Source of the DNA: Dipteris shenzhenensis
Taxonomy: Eukaryota > Polypodiophyta > Polypodiopsida > Gleicheniales
Direction: 5' to 3' (one strand)
Length of the DNA: 64,000 nucleotides
Assembly: GCA_047967505.1 (NCBI GenBank)
Contig: CM106540.1
Of this stretch, positions 1 to 10,183 are shown one piece after another. How positions within the stretch are numbered: position 1 is the stretch's first letter; each line of letters begins with the position of its first letter. Position numbers and translations under genes: made by a program. Below the pieces are notes generated by a model, which made no database searches, was not told the DNA's origin, and saw nothing but the letters and a program-made list of their open reading frames with translations.

Positions 1-515
1 CTTTTTCTTTGACTTCTTCTTGGGAGGTCCACTTTTCCCCAATGCAATAGCTTGGTTCACCGATTCCTCATATGTCTTTGGTGGATTGACAATCTTTGGG
101 AACCTCAAATCAATCTAAGTACAGTCCCTAATCAACCAAGCATCTGTTTCCAATCCTTGAAGTAGGCAATTGGAAATTCGTTAAACTAGCATTGTGTTGT
201 CTTGTCAATGTGCAAGGGAAATAACTCATATATTCTTCTTTGATTACACCATCATTGATGTGGCAGACTCGTAGACAAAATCTGGAAGTGACTATATGGA
301 TCTTCCTCGTCAATTCCCCTGAAAGCCTGAAACTTAACGTTGATAGGTGTAGTTGGATTCACCTTGACAATTGCCAGCTCAAGACCCTGGGGTCACTCCT
401 TGTCATCAACATTATGATCTTCCTTAATATAGATATTTGTGTCAACAATCGTCAATGTGAACATGCTTGTGTTGATGTCTTCTATGGCAGGGGTGATCAA
501 GGTACTTGTAAGAAA
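1..515 (-). pseudogene. Gypsy-type retrotransposon gag remnant
   Basis: Read on the minus strand from about 515 down to 1, this gives a broken gag N-terminal and core region of the kind that packages LTR-retrotransposon RNA. Visible blocks are an acidic leader, an FRGIDEEDPYSHF segment (about 320-285), LFPLHID (about 224-204) and FKDWKQML (about 163-138), in the usual order of a Retrotrans_gag core. A Lys-rich run (KKKSKKK) lies at the window edge. Several in-frame stops and at least two frame changes interrupt it, so no functional protein is expected. It continues off the left edge. The family assignment rests on block order and composition only; a pararetroviral gag is less likely but not excluded. 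Confidence 0.5.
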
Positions 516-551
516 ACAATACAACGTCTGTGCTCAACAAATAACACGATC

Positions 552-605
552 TCGTATGCAAGAGAGAAAAGCAGATAGTTCGTATGCAAGAGAGAAAAGC
601 AGATA
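552..605. repeat. 28-bp direct tandem duplication
   Basis: A 26-bp string beginning TCGTATGCAAGAGAG occurs at 552-577 and again, unchanged, at 580-605. It looks like a simple slippage or repair duplication near the inferred distal edge of the adjacent LTR-like block. Confidence 0.85.
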
Positions 606-1250
606 ATATGGAGAATCAAATTTTTGATTACTATAAAACTAATACAATAGATGGCGCTGCCTCCCATCCGTGCGCTCCTATAAGAGAAGCTTCGATAGCA
701 TGCTGGAAACAGTAGAGGACGGAGGCTGGATGCTAAGGAATCAAGGTTGCTATAGCCAGTGATGATAATGGGCTTCAGGCTTGCTCTTATATAGCCACCA
801 GTCGTAGTCGATTAGGCTCAATTGAGAGACCGACCTAGTCCACCCAAACCAACTGACTGGAGGTCAGTCCCGAAATAGGCCACCCACCACACGATAGAAC
901 CGTGGCGCAAAATAGAGCAACTTACCTACAATTCCCATTCAGCCCACAGCCGTTCGGGATCATCTGGGGCTCCCAACGGGCCCCGCAACCCGAGAGTGGG
1001 CTGCCCCAGGAAATGCTCTGTCTACCGTCAATGCGGTCAGTCATGGGATGCCTTCCCGCACTTGCATGTAGCCTAGTTGGCAACGTGCCAACTCTATCTG
1101 AAGCTGTCTAGCCATCATGCCACACATGGCCCCCATCTAGTGTCCAAACCAGGACCTACCAGATAACCGAGCTACTCAAATGCCTTCTCCTCATCTGGGG
1201 GGCTTACAAGTAGAGTTAGTTGGTTCTTGCATAGTTACATGAGAGTGGAG
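600..1250 (-). mobile_element. 3' LTR-like block of Copia Cop-1
   Basis: This block lies directly downstream, in minus-strand sense, of the Cop-1 polymerase stop codon and polypurine tract, where a 3' LTR is expected. On the minus strand it would start with TGCTCCAC near 1250. It contains a TATA-like box (CTATATAAGAG, minus strand, about 785-796) and carries the AAGCCCC...ATGAGGAG signature seen near the start of other LTRs in this window. The far end near 600 is not defined by a clear CA terminus or target duplication, and the partner 5' LTR is missing, so the extent is approximate. Confidence 0.5.
785..796 (-). promoter_or_regulatory. TATA-like box in Cop-1 LTR
   Basis: On the minus strand this reads GGCTATATAAGAG, a good plant TATA box placed in the middle of the LTR-like block. 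Its position fits an LTR promoter; activity cannot be judged from sequence. Confidence 0.45.
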
Positions 1251-1263
1251 CATTGATATCTAA

Positions 1264-1275
1264 GACCCCCCCTCA
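1264..1275 (-). other. Polypurine tract of Cop-1
   Basis: The minus strand reads ATTGAGGGGGGGTC, a G-rich polypurine tract located 15 bases after the polymerase stop codon and just before the LTR-like block. In LTR retrotransposons this tract primes plus-strand DNA synthesis. Confidence 0.65.
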
Positions 1276-1289
1276 ATGTCCAAGTGAAC

Positions 1290-3140
1290 TTACTTTTTTG
1301 GCCCAATGCCAAGTTGATGAAGATGCCTCTCCAATAAGTCTCTTCCAAGAGCCTTCGTGAAGATGTCTGCAGCATTCTCTATAGTCAGACAGTACACCAA
1401 GTCGACCGCCCATCCATGATGAGCTCGCGTACAAAGTGATATTGAATCTCAATGTGTTTTATGCGAGCATGGAACAAAGGGTTCTTTGCAATCGCCATGC
1501 AACTCTTATTGTCACATGATAACTGCGTAGGCTTGTTTTGCACTACCCCCATGTCCCCTAAAATCCTCCTCAACCACAGTGCCTCACAAGAAGCAAAACA
1601 TGCTAATTTGTACTCAGGCTGGTAGAAGAAAGAGCAACTGTGGGTTGCTTCTTGTTGACCCATGAAATAGCTCTAGATCCAAGTGAGAAATAGTAACCTG
1701 TCACTGATCTCCTGATGTCCACATCTCCTGCCCAATCCGAGTCACAGAATTCAGTCAAGATGTTGCCCTTCGTATAGGTGATGCCATAATCAAGTGTGCC
1801 TTTGATGTATTTCAGCACCCGCATCCCTGCCCTCCAATGGTTCTCCCGGGGCTTATTGGAAAACCTGCTTAGTACACCAGTCGCAAAGCTGATGTCCGAC
1901 GGCGTGTTGCACAAGTAAATCAAGCTGCCCACAAGCTTTTTGTACTTCGCTTCGTCCACCAGTGGTGATGAATCCTCATTTGAGAGCTTCACGTCAACCT
2001 CCATAGGGCTGCCGACTGTCTTGCACTCAGCCATGCCAAATGCCTTCAGTATCTCTCCAGCATACTTTAGCTGTGAGATGAAGATCTGTTTTGGCTCTTG
2101 CCAAACTTCAATCCCCAAACAGAAATGCATGAGTCCGAGGTCTGTCATTTCAAACTCTCTTCCTAGCAAATGCTTTGTCTGCAAGATCTTCTCTTCATGG
2201 GTCCCTATTATGACAAGGTCATCCACATAAAGGACCACAATCATACACCTGCCTCCTTCTCTAAAGATATACAAATTTGCATAAGATGGGCTCCTCCTGA
2301 ACTTGTTTTGTAGAAAGTAGGCATCAATGTGCTAGTACCACGCTCGTGGGGCCTATTTCAGCCCATAAAGTGCTGTCTTTAATTTACATATTTTACCTTC
2401 TGAACCAGGGATCACAAAACCTAGTGGTATACCTTCTCCTTGAGATCTCCATTCAGAAAGGCAGATTTTACATCCATCTGAAACACGGGCCAACTTCCTT
2501 GGGCTGCTAAAGCCAAAACACTACGAATTGTGGTTAGCCGAGTTGTGGGAGCAAAAGTATCATGATAATCAAAACCATGTACCCGTGCGAATCCTTTTGC
2601 CATGAGCCGAGCCTTGTACTTATCCAACGTGCCGTCGGACTTGTACTTCGTCTTGTACACCCACTTGGTGCCGATTACCTTGTGTTTTGGTGGTCGATCC
2701 ACAAGGTCCCAAGTGTTGCTCTTCATTTTGTAACCATACTCTGACTGCATAGTCTCCATTCACCTATCATCATCCTGTGCCTCTTCAAGACACTTGGGTT
2801 CGTCAGCACGGATCACCTCTGTCATCAAAGCGTAGTTGACCAAGTGTTCCAACGCCCTTCTGTGCTCCTCTAATCTCTTGGACCGGCAGTGTTCGGATGG
2901 TTCCTCCTCAATGGCTAAAGGTTCCTTGCCATCCAAAAGCTGCTTTACCCACTTCGGGAATGGCCATTGCCGTTGTGGTTCTGCAGGCTCTTCTTCCTCT
3001 TCTTTATCTTGCATCCTCCCAAGCACCATTGGGGGAGTTTGGTCTGCTGTCGGTGGTTGTACTGGATGGATATCCTGGTCCTGGTTGTTTGGGAAGGAAG
3101 CATCCTTCTCCAATTGATGCAACTGTTTTGAGAAGACCAC
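1290..3140 (-). pseudogene. Copia Cop-1 reverse transcriptase and RNase H (decayed)
   Basis: The minus strand encodes the C-terminal half of a Ty1/Copia pol. From 3140 to 2760 is the acidic, proline-rich linker between integrase and RT. RT follows at 2757-2421 (IGTKWVYKTK near the start, FARVHGFDYHDTFAPT and DVKSAFLNGDL). The RT palm with the catalytic LYVDDLVIIG box lies near 2225-2205. RNase H follows (FCDSDWAGDVD near 1755-1715; the C-terminal FHARIKHIEI about 1475-1445), with a natural TAA stop at 1290-1292. Stops and frame changes between 2421 and 2274, and near 1610, break the frame. It would copy element RNA into DNA inside a virus-like particle, but it is no longer coding-competent. 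Confidence 0.85.
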
Positions 3141-3154
3141 ATCACAACTTACTA

Positions 3155-4590
3155 TTACCTTCCTGGTAACAGGGTTATAGAGAGGTAACCCTTCGCCTCT
3201 TCACTATAGCCCAAGAAAATACACTTCTGGCTCTTCAGCTCCCATTTGGTCCTGTTAACATCCGGGACATGCACAAAACAGTCACATCCAAAAACTCTGA
3301 AATGTGCAGCTGAAGGTTTCTTACCAGAAAAGGCCTGCAGTGGAGTCATCCCGTTCATAGCCTTCGTGTAGCTACGATTCAGAATGTAAACTGTCGTGTT
3401 ACATGCTTCAGCCCAGAAAGTCTTTGGCAAATCTTTCCCTTTCATCATACTCATGCCCATTTCACAGATGACGTGCATCTTGTGCTCTGCTACTCCATTT
3501 TGCTGTGATGTATGTGGCGAAGGTTTATGCCTCTTGATCCCGTGACTTTTGCAATAACTTTCGAATTCACTTGATGTGAACTCTCCTCCTCTGTTTGATC
3601 TCAACTTCTTCACCTTCCTCCTCGATTCTTTCTTGACCGTTACATGCCATTCTTTGAACTTACTAAAAGCCTCATCTTTAGTCTTCAGGAAGTATATCCA
3701 TATCCTTCTACTGTAGTCGTCGATCAGTGTCATGAAGTAGTAGGAACCACCCAAAGCTTCCGTCTCCATCTTTCTGTAGAGGTCCGTGTGAACGAGCTCT
3801 AGAGGAGCCTTTGCCCTGCTGGCCTCTTTAGGAAAGGATTGCTGATGCTGCTTGCCCATCATGCAAGCTTCACATACATCGGGCAAATCTGTAATTTCTG
3901 GTAGGTCTGCAATCATTCCACTTTTATGAATCTCCTTTAAAGAACTAAGGTTTAGATTACCAAACCCCTCATGCCACAACTTAGTGCTCTTCACATCGGC
4001 TCGAGCACTGAAAGCTAAGAGTTCATAGATGTTGTTGCACTGTGTACCTTTACCAATGACCTTCCCTTGAAGATCCAAAGTCTGTGCGCCATTCTTATCG
4101 AAGTGAACTTTGAGGTCCCGATCCGTGATCGCAGAAACGGACAAGTTTCTCTTGAGATCTGGCACATAAAGAACATCGGACAACTGTTTTACAACTCCAT
4201 CTGACTTAAGAGCAATCATACCTTTTACTTTTGCTGGACATTTTACATCATTGCCAACTGCTACCAAGATGTCATTCCGTACCGGCTGTAGAGAGGTATA
4301 CCAATCCTTCTGACTGGTTATGTGGCGTGATGCACCACTATCAATAATCCAAGGTTCATCCGCAGGTACATGAATTGCCTCCGTGCAAATCTCCGCAATT
4401 GCTACGAACAGCTCTACTGGTACTACCTACGCACTGTTACTGAACTCTTTCTTTACTCCGTTCTTCTCATTTGCAATATTCTTCTAGCACTCATTCTGCT
4501 TGTGCCTTGCCTTGTTGCAATAGAAGCACTCGATCTTCTTCTTTCTCTTTTTATCATCAGAAGAAGATGGTTGGTTGATATAATTGATAC
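3155..4590 (-). pseudogene. Copia Cop-1 zinc knuckle, protease and integrase (decayed)
   Basis: One minus-strand frame carries, in order, a CCHC zinc knuckle (CX2CX4HX4C, 4528-4487), two nonsense codons, an aspartic protease motif WIIDSGASRHIT (about 4350-4315), a GAG-pre-integrase region (LWHEGFGNLN near 3985-3955; CEACMMGKQHQQ) and an integrase core. The first catalytic Asp is present in ELVHTDL. The second site reads SNRGGEF rather than SDRGGEF, so a catalytic Asp is lost. The third region reads NGVAEHK. The N-terminal part of gag is absent: at about 4590 the frame runs into a different Copia (Cop-2). Confidence 0.85.
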
Positions 4591-5483
4591 CCTCTGCTCT
4601 CCTGGATGTAACCAATAAATATGCATTTGATTGCCTTATCATCAAGCTTATGTCTCAACTGAGATGATACATGAACATATGCAAGAGACCCAAAAACTCT
4701 CGTGTGTGAAAGTGAAGGCTTCCTGCCTTTCCATGCTTCATAAGGTATAATAGTCTTCAATGCCCATGTAGGTGATCTATTCAGCACATAGTTGGCACAC
4801 ATTACTGCATCAAGCCAAAATTTATTGGGCAAAGACTTGGCCTTAAGCATGCATCTGGCCATCTCCATTGTGGACCTGTTTTTTCTTTCATAAACAAGAT
4901 TTTGCTGAGGAGTGTAAGGAGTAGTGCATGAGTGAATAATGCCCCGTGAAGACAGAAATGCATCAAACTCCTTAGACATATACTCTCCCCCCCTATTTGT
5001 GTGGAGGGTAACAAACTTGCATCCTGATTCATTCTCAACCATATTCAGCCACCTCTGAAAGCATAAGAAAAATTTAGATTTGGATTTTAAAGGAGATACC
5101 CAGCAATATCTTGTGAAATCATCAATGAGAGTCGTAAAATATTTATGCCCCCCAATTGAATAATGATTCTCTTGCATGATAAAGCAATACATGAATGTGC
5201 ATTTGCATCTCTTGCATCCCATCTTGACTGTTCTTGAGTTGGAAGAGTAGTAGCAGGAGTGCTAGAAGATGAGGCATCAGGAGGAGTACCCCTTGCAGAG
5301 GGACCAGCAGTAGAGACAACCACTGTAGCATTGACTGGCCTCAAATCAACCCCACGAACAATATTCCACAAATGCTTTGCAACAAGAATATGTTTCCTGA
5401 GATAAGACCACATTGGATAGTTGGTGCCATCCAACCTATCATCTTCATGAAACGCCAAATAGATCTTGATTGTTCCCAGCCAT
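4591..5483 (-). pseudogene. Copia Cop-2 deleted gag-integrase fusion
   Basis: The start resembles that of the gag in Cop-4: MAGNNQDLFG at 5483, then, after a one-base frame change near 5455, a DRLDGTNYPMWSYL domain characteristic of Copia gag. Near 5175 the gag reading jumps directly into an integrase core (GGHKYFTTLIDDFTRY), so the rest of gag, the zinc knuckle, protease and GAG-pre-integrase are deleted. Integrase carries TNRGGEY (expected Asp replaced by Asn) and NLVYERKNR instead of NGVAERKNR, and ends at GYQLYQP near 4600. There it meets the NQPSSS-type linker and zinc knuckle of Cop-1. Both sides share CAACCAACC-like sequence, so a microhomology junction is likely. Confidence 0.8.
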
Positions 5484-6427
5484 AGCAAATGTGATACCCT
5501 GAAAGAGACCTGAAAACCCAAAAGCCTCAAGGCTATCATTGCAAAAAGCTAGCTGTCCAAAAATGACTACAAATATCTGCAAATTTCCGACCCAAATCAA
5601 AAGGGCAAATGCAGATCTGACCCAAATGTGACTGTGGCAGGCAATGTTCACTGCAAAAACAGCAAATTTGGCAAAAGCCCCAAATTTAATGAGGGCAAAT
5701 AGACCAAAAAGAGAGCCAAATTTTGCTGAAATTTTTGCAAATGTGACCCAATGTATGCGAATCTGACTCAATGTCTTGCAGAAAAGACTCGATGTCTGAA
5801 AATCTGGCTCAATGTCTTGCAAATGTAACTCAATGTTCTCCAATCTGTCCCAATGTATTGCAATCAAAAGAGAAATTGCAGACAAAATCCCAAAAAGATT
5901 AGCCTCAAGGTTTGTAACTGCAAAATTAGGACTAAATAGTTTGATAAGACTTCAAATAGTAAAAGGAAGTGAAGGACAGCAAAAGTCCTCAAAAGCCCCA
6001 AGTTTTGAGAAAGTCCACACGAGCTGTACGGACAGCTGTTCTATACGGAACATGTACGGTGCAATCGTACGAACATACGGACGAATGTACGGAGCAGGTC
6101 CAGTGTACATTGAACGTACAATCGTACGCATGCAGAGTGTACGACTGTACGGTAACATGTACTACGCTGTACGCTGTACGGAGCAAGTACGAAGAGCAGT
6201 ACCGGACAAGTATGGAGCCTGTTACAAGACCTTCCGTACGCCTGTACGGAAGATGTACTACGATGTAGTTTCAAATCTATACGGCTGCTCAGTTACGTTG
6301 TACAGAACACAGGTACGCTTGCACGTGCAAGTACGACGTGGCTTTGAGTACAATCGTCCGTACAATCGTACAGATTGTACGGAAGGGGGTGCAAGGAGCC
6401 GGGGACAGGAAGATGAGTCAAACATGA
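5484..6427 (-). other. Cop-2 untranslated leader with TACGG-rich block
   Basis: This lies between the primer binding site and the gag start, the position of a Copia leader. 5484-6000 is A-rich with short diverged repeats of a CTCAATGTCTTGCAAA-like phrase. 6001-6400 is different: TACGG occurs ten times and GTAC more than twenty times, mostly as CTGTACGG, ATGTACGG or CGTACG. No conserved reading frame is supported. Reading frames through the block are rich in Tyr, Arg and Val simply because of the repeat. Confidence 0.6.
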
Positions 6428-6438
6428 CTCTGATACCA
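6428..6438 (-). other. tRNA-iMet primer binding site, Cop-2
   Basis: The minus strand reads TGGTATCAGAG, complementary to the 3' end of plant initiator methionine tRNA, one base inside the LTR border. This is the standard priming site of plant Copia elements and fixes the element's orientation as minus. Confidence 0.85.
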
Positions 6439-6439
6439 C

Positions 6440-6702
6440 TGTAGGATCATTAGATGATAGAGAGACAGCAAGGTGCAAAAGAGTCGATAGATGATGAGCC
6501 GTCACGTTGACTAGAGTAATGAAAAAAAGGAGCACAAGGTACAAGTACCTAGACATAGGACTAAGTGTCCTAAGTGTCACATAGGACTAAGTGTCCTATG
6601 TGGCCTAAAAGGCAGTCACACTACAAGTGCCTATATTTATGCCTACAAGGCACATACCATGGCCTATAGGGCATCACTAGAACCACCAGGAGATGGCCTA
6701 CA
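6440..6702 (-). mobile_element. 5' LTR of Cop-2 (263 bp)
   Basis: Bounded on the plus strand by TGTAGGATC at 6440 and GGCCTACA at 6702, giving TGTAGG/CCTACA inverted ends, and placed next to a primer binding site. Length, termini and internal CACATACCA phrases match the 266-bp LTR of Cop-4 at 27704-27969, so the two belong to one family. The internal TGTCCTA(A/T)GTG repeats are short local duplications. No matching 3' LTR was found on the left, because Cop-2 is fused to Cop-1. Confidence 0.75.
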
Positions 6703-7056
6703 TGCTTTGCTGTCCAATTTCTTTCTTGTGACAGATCAACCGAACACTCTTACACTGGGCCTCTTCTCTGCCCAAATAAAAAATGCAATCAGTTTCTGAA
6801 GCTGAGAGGGGTATGTATGGGTATGTACAGGCTACTGAAACCACTGGCTGATTTATAATAGAGCCAGCTGCACAAAATTTTGTTTAAATGTTATGAAGTA
6901 AAGCAATAACTATTTCTAAGTAAAAGTAGCAGTGACTCAGCAGTGGCATTAGCTCAAAGTTAATAGCAAATATGAACATCCTAATGGCCAAGCTTCAGCC
7001 AATTGATTGGCACATCAGCAGCAGATGTCCAAAAGCTGAGTTTACTTTCCCAGTGT
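6703..7056. other. PPR gene 3' flank, no feature seen
   Basis: A 354-bp interval between the Cop-2 LTR and the PPR stop codon. It should hold the PPR 3' untranslated region. No other gene, repeat or clear polyadenylation signal was recognised. Confidence 0.5.
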
Positions 7057-8643
7057 CTACACAAAGGCAATTTCATTGTCTCCATCTGGAATTGTCTCCA
7101 GGCCCACGTCTAAATATGGCACATGTCCTTCAGCCCTCGTTTGTGCAGTTATAATTTTCATCCTTTGATAGACATCACATATTTTGATGTGATCTGTATC
7201 ACTAACAACAAACTGATGTACCATGTCATCCACTTGGATATATGCTTTCCCTGGCTTCTTCCAGGCTTTTGCACTTTCTTTCATTTTCTTTATTCCACTT
7301 GCAGCCTCCCACATCTCAACAGCCTCATAAATACTTGACATAAGCACATAAGCAGATGCATCTCTGGGATCTATTGCAACCAACAAGTTAAAGCAGCGTC
7401 TTCCGAGCTCCATGTTTCCATATACTTTGCAATTACTGAGCAACGATGTCCATCCCACTATATTTGATTCATATGGAATCAATTCAAGTATCTTTTCTGC
7501 CTCTTTCAAACGCCCTGAGCGACCAAGTAGGTCAACGATGCAATTAGCATGCTCAATCGTTGGTGAAAGACCATAGTCCATTATCATTGAGTTAAAGAGT
7601 TTACATCCTTCATCAAGTAGGCCCATATGACTGCATGCCGAAAGAAGACAAAGGAAGATTACTTCATTTGGTTTCAGACCTTCTTGTTGCATATCCATGT
7701 GAAATTGCAAGGCCAGCCTATATTCACTATTTAAAGTGTATCCTGCAATCATTGCACTCCACATCACTAGATCCCGCTTTGGCAAGGCACCAAATACTCT
7801 TTTTGCATCCTGAAGGTCCCTGCATTTAGCATACATGTCCAAAAGGGTGCTTCCAACAATTACATCCAGCTCAAAACCGCATTCTATTATTTGGGCATGG
7901 ATTAGCCGGCCCTGATCTAGGGCTGCTATGCTGGAGCACGCTTTCAGAACACTAACAAATGAGAACTTGTCTGGCTTTTTCCCCCCTGCTTGCATTTGCT
8001 GAAAAAGTTCGAGTGCCACTTGGCCATCCCCATGCTGTGAATATCCCGAAATCATTGCACTCCATGTCACAACATCTCGGTGTGGCAACTTCCCAAACAC
8101 TTTCCATGCATCCTCAAGAGAGCCACATTTTCCATACATATTGATGAGAGCATTTCCAACAAATAAATCTAACTCAAACCCACTTTCTATTATGTGGGAA
8201 TGAGTCAGCTTGCCCTCAGTCAGGGCAAGTATAGTGGTGCATGCTTGAAGTACAGCAACAAAAACATAACCGTCTGGTTTCACGGTACACTGTCTCATTT
8301 CATGATACAGTTTGATAGCCTGTTCACCCTGGCCATGCTTGGCATGCGCCAAAATTATTGCACTCCAGGTAAATGCATCTGGATGAAGTAATTTCCTAAA
8401 TACAAGCTTTGCTTCAATCAAAGTCCCATACATAGAAAACATGCGAATCAGAGAGCTTCCCAGGAAAACATCCGACTCAAATCCATGATTGATGATAAGG
8501 GAATGCACTTCCCTACATGCTGCAAGGTCTTTCATATTGATACAACCCTGCAAAAGGGAGTTGAAGATGGTTGAAAAAGAACTCTTTGCTGGTCTATATG
8601 GACCCGGCATTCTGTTATGATCATACTGACTGTGCAGGTCCAT
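7057..8643 (-). CDS. PLS-class pentatricopeptide repeat protein (E/E+ type, no DYW)
   Basis: An intact 528-residue intronless frame. Eleven PPR motifs run as L-S-P triplets from about residue 22 to 394 (S motifs ending in HPD, HRD and KRD; P motifs starting FTWSAI, VTWSAM and VMWSAM). E1 (395-428) and E2 (429-462) follow, then a PG-box/E+ region (463-528; KKPGKAYIQVDDMVHQF). The frame stops at a TAG before any DYW deaminase domain. PLS proteins bind organellar RNA, usually to specify C-to-U editing; an E+ protein without DYW would need a deaminase partner. The ATG at 8641-8643 is preceded by an in-frame TAG eight codons upstream. No obvious transit peptide precedes the first repeat, so an upstream exon or loss of targeting is possible. 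Confidence 0.93.
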   Translation of the reverse strand: MDLHSQYDHNRMPGPYRPAKSSFSTIFNSLLQGCINMKDLAACREVHSLIINHGFESDVFLGSSLIRMFSMYGTLIEAKLVFRKLLHPDAFTWSAIILAHAKHGQGEQAIKLYHEMRQCTVKPDGYVFVAVLQACTTILALTEGKLTHSHIIESGFELDLFVGNALINMYGKCGSLEDAWKVFGKLPHRDVVTWSAMISGYSQHGDGQVALELFQQMQAGGKKPDKFSFVSVLKACSSIAALDQGRLIHAQIIECGFELDVIVGSTLLDMYAKCRDLQDAKRVFGALPKRDLVMWSAMIAGYTLNSEYRLALQFHMDMQQEGLKPNEVIFLCLLSACSHMGLLDEGCKLFNSMIMDYGLSPTIEHANCIVDLLGRSGRLKEAEKILELIPYESNIVGWTSLLSNCKVYGNMELGRRCFNLLVAIDPRDASAYVLMSSIYEAVEMWEAASGIKKMKESAKAWKKPGKAYIQVDDMVHQFVVSDTDHIKICDVYQRMKIITAQTRAEGHVPYLDVGLETIPDGDNEIAFV

Positions 8644-9284
8644 GAGGAGATGGCTAGCTGGTAGCTACACTCATTTCCCAATGCGGATGCCATATGGAAA
8701 CAAGGGAATCTGCATGGTCCTCCTGGATTGCATTGCCTAGATAAGCCAAATTTACTCCCATTGATCCCGTTGTACCTTGAAAGGACAAGGCCTAATGACT
8801 AGTGTTTGCCCCATCTCCCCACAATTCAGCACCTTTGCCACTGTAACAAAGCAAGTAAAAAGTATATTATAGCAGGCTTACCTCATTCCACGAATATCAA
8901 ATTCTATTTTTTGACTTTATTTATTATTTGTGCACACATTTACTCGTCAGAAAATGTGAGTGTTTGTGTGAGTTCTTTCATTATCTTCATCAAATATAAT
9001 GAATCGGTCATCTTAAGAGACAAAGATACTACCATGGTTTAACCAGCATGTACACTAATCTCCTATGGCAGTGGCATTTTTGCAAAGATAGCCACAAACA
9101 CGACTTCTTATAGTGCTCAGCTACTCATATCCGATGACCGGATGTTGTAAGCTAGTACATGGGGTGGATTCCACACTATTTGAGATTATATTACAGCCTA
9201 TAGGGTCATTCACACATCCACGAGACTTCCGTTACCCAGTCATTAAGATTTCTACACCTGTAGGTACTGGAGGCCTCATTGAGG
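8644..9284. other. PPR gene 5' flank with possible short upstream ORF
   Basis: On the minus strand an ATG at 8761 opens a 35-codon frame closing at 8654, just before the PPR start. It could be an upstream ORF if the transcript begins above it; nothing else supports it. The stretch 8762-9284 is AT-rich and shows no recognisable domain until Copia integrase begins near 9285. Confidence 0.3.
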
Positions 9285-10120
9285 TCCATGGTGCTGCTAG
9301 AGTTGGTTGACGTTGACATATGCGGGCCTATGTCTATGAACTCATTTGTAGGTTCTCGCTACTCTCTTACCTTTGTTGATGACTATAGCCGTTTGATTTG
9401 GGTATATTGCCTAGCCAAGAAGTCTCAAGGGTTTCACAAGTTCAAGGAATGGAAGGCCAAGGTAGAAAAGGAGACAGGGAAGTGTGTAAAATCTTTTTGT
9501 ATTGATGGGAGGGGGGGGGGCAGATTTCTACTGAATTGAATAATTTCTGCAAGATACATGGAATCAAAAGACAGCTCACAACAGCCCGTTCTTCACAACA
9601 AAATGGAGTTGCTGAAAGGAAGCATAGGACGGTCATAGAGAAGGGGCTAACCATGGTGAGGGCGAATTCTCTCTTCAAATCTTATTGGGATGAAGCGATG
9701 AACACTGTCGCTCAAATCCTCAACAGGACAAAGATAAAGGCCGTTGAAGACAAGACCCGTTTTGAAGCCAATTATGGTAAGAAGCCTACCACATCTGAGG
9801 ATTTTCGATTCTAATGCTTTCGTACATGTGCACAAGGTTGAAAAGGACAAAGTTGGATTCCAACAACATAAAGTGTATCTTTGTCGGTTACAGTGAAGAG
9901 TCTAAGGCGTATCATCTCTTTGATCCAGTAACGAAGAAAATTCCCTTTAATAGGGATGTTGTCTTTGAAGAGGCAATGTCCCAGCCTAAGGAGGACGCTT
10001 TTGTAGAACCCCCACTAGTGCACAAACTTGCAATCATGGAGGTTGACGAGGCTAAAGAGTCTGAGGAGTCAGAGGAGGAGCAGGAAGCACCAAAGCCATC
10101 TCCAAAGAAGCCATCAACAG
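9285..10120 (+). pseudogene. Copia Cop-3 integrase and linker (left part)
   Basis: Plus-strand Ty1/Copia integrase in three frames: a core with VDICGPMS and SLTFVDDYSRLIWVY (9310-9410); a frame change at a G-run (9511-9521), where the second catalytic Asp block should lie; then SQQNGVAERKHR (about 9595-9630) with the catalytic Glu, ILNRTKI, another frame change near 9814, then KCIFVGYSEESKAYHLF and an acidic, proline-rich linker ending PKKPST. At 10121 it is cut by the tip of a chromovirus LTR. The linker appears to resume at 15080, so the two parts are one element split by insertion. Sequence upstream of 9285 (protease, gag) is not recognisable. Confidence 0.82.
10116..10120 (+). repeat. Left target-site copy of Chr-1 (AACAG)
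   Basis: AACAG directly abuts the LTR terminus TGTAACATGCA. Its counterpart AACGG follows the other LTR terminus at 15075-15079. Four of five bases agree, as expected for an old 5-bp duplication. Confidence 0.55.
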
Positions 10121-10183
10121 TGTAACATGCAACGGTAATTTGATCGTGTAATCCCAGCAAGACCTCTTTAAACCTTTAGCAAA
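10121..10183 (-). mobile_element. Chr-1 3' LTR tip
   Basis: About 60 bp matching the inner end of the 5' LTR at 12341-12400 (CATGCAACGGTAAT..., GACCTCTTTAAACC). It then switches abruptly to integrase sequence at TTTAGC/AAATAG. The remaining 1.1 kb of this LTR is missing here; part reappears inverted at 11286-11640. Confidence 0.7.

Noticed and set aside
5812-6444. A 210-residue open frame across the Cop-2 leader
   Set aside because: It runs through the TACGG-rich block opposite to the element's sense and has repeat-driven composition; it lies in the leader, between primer site and gag.
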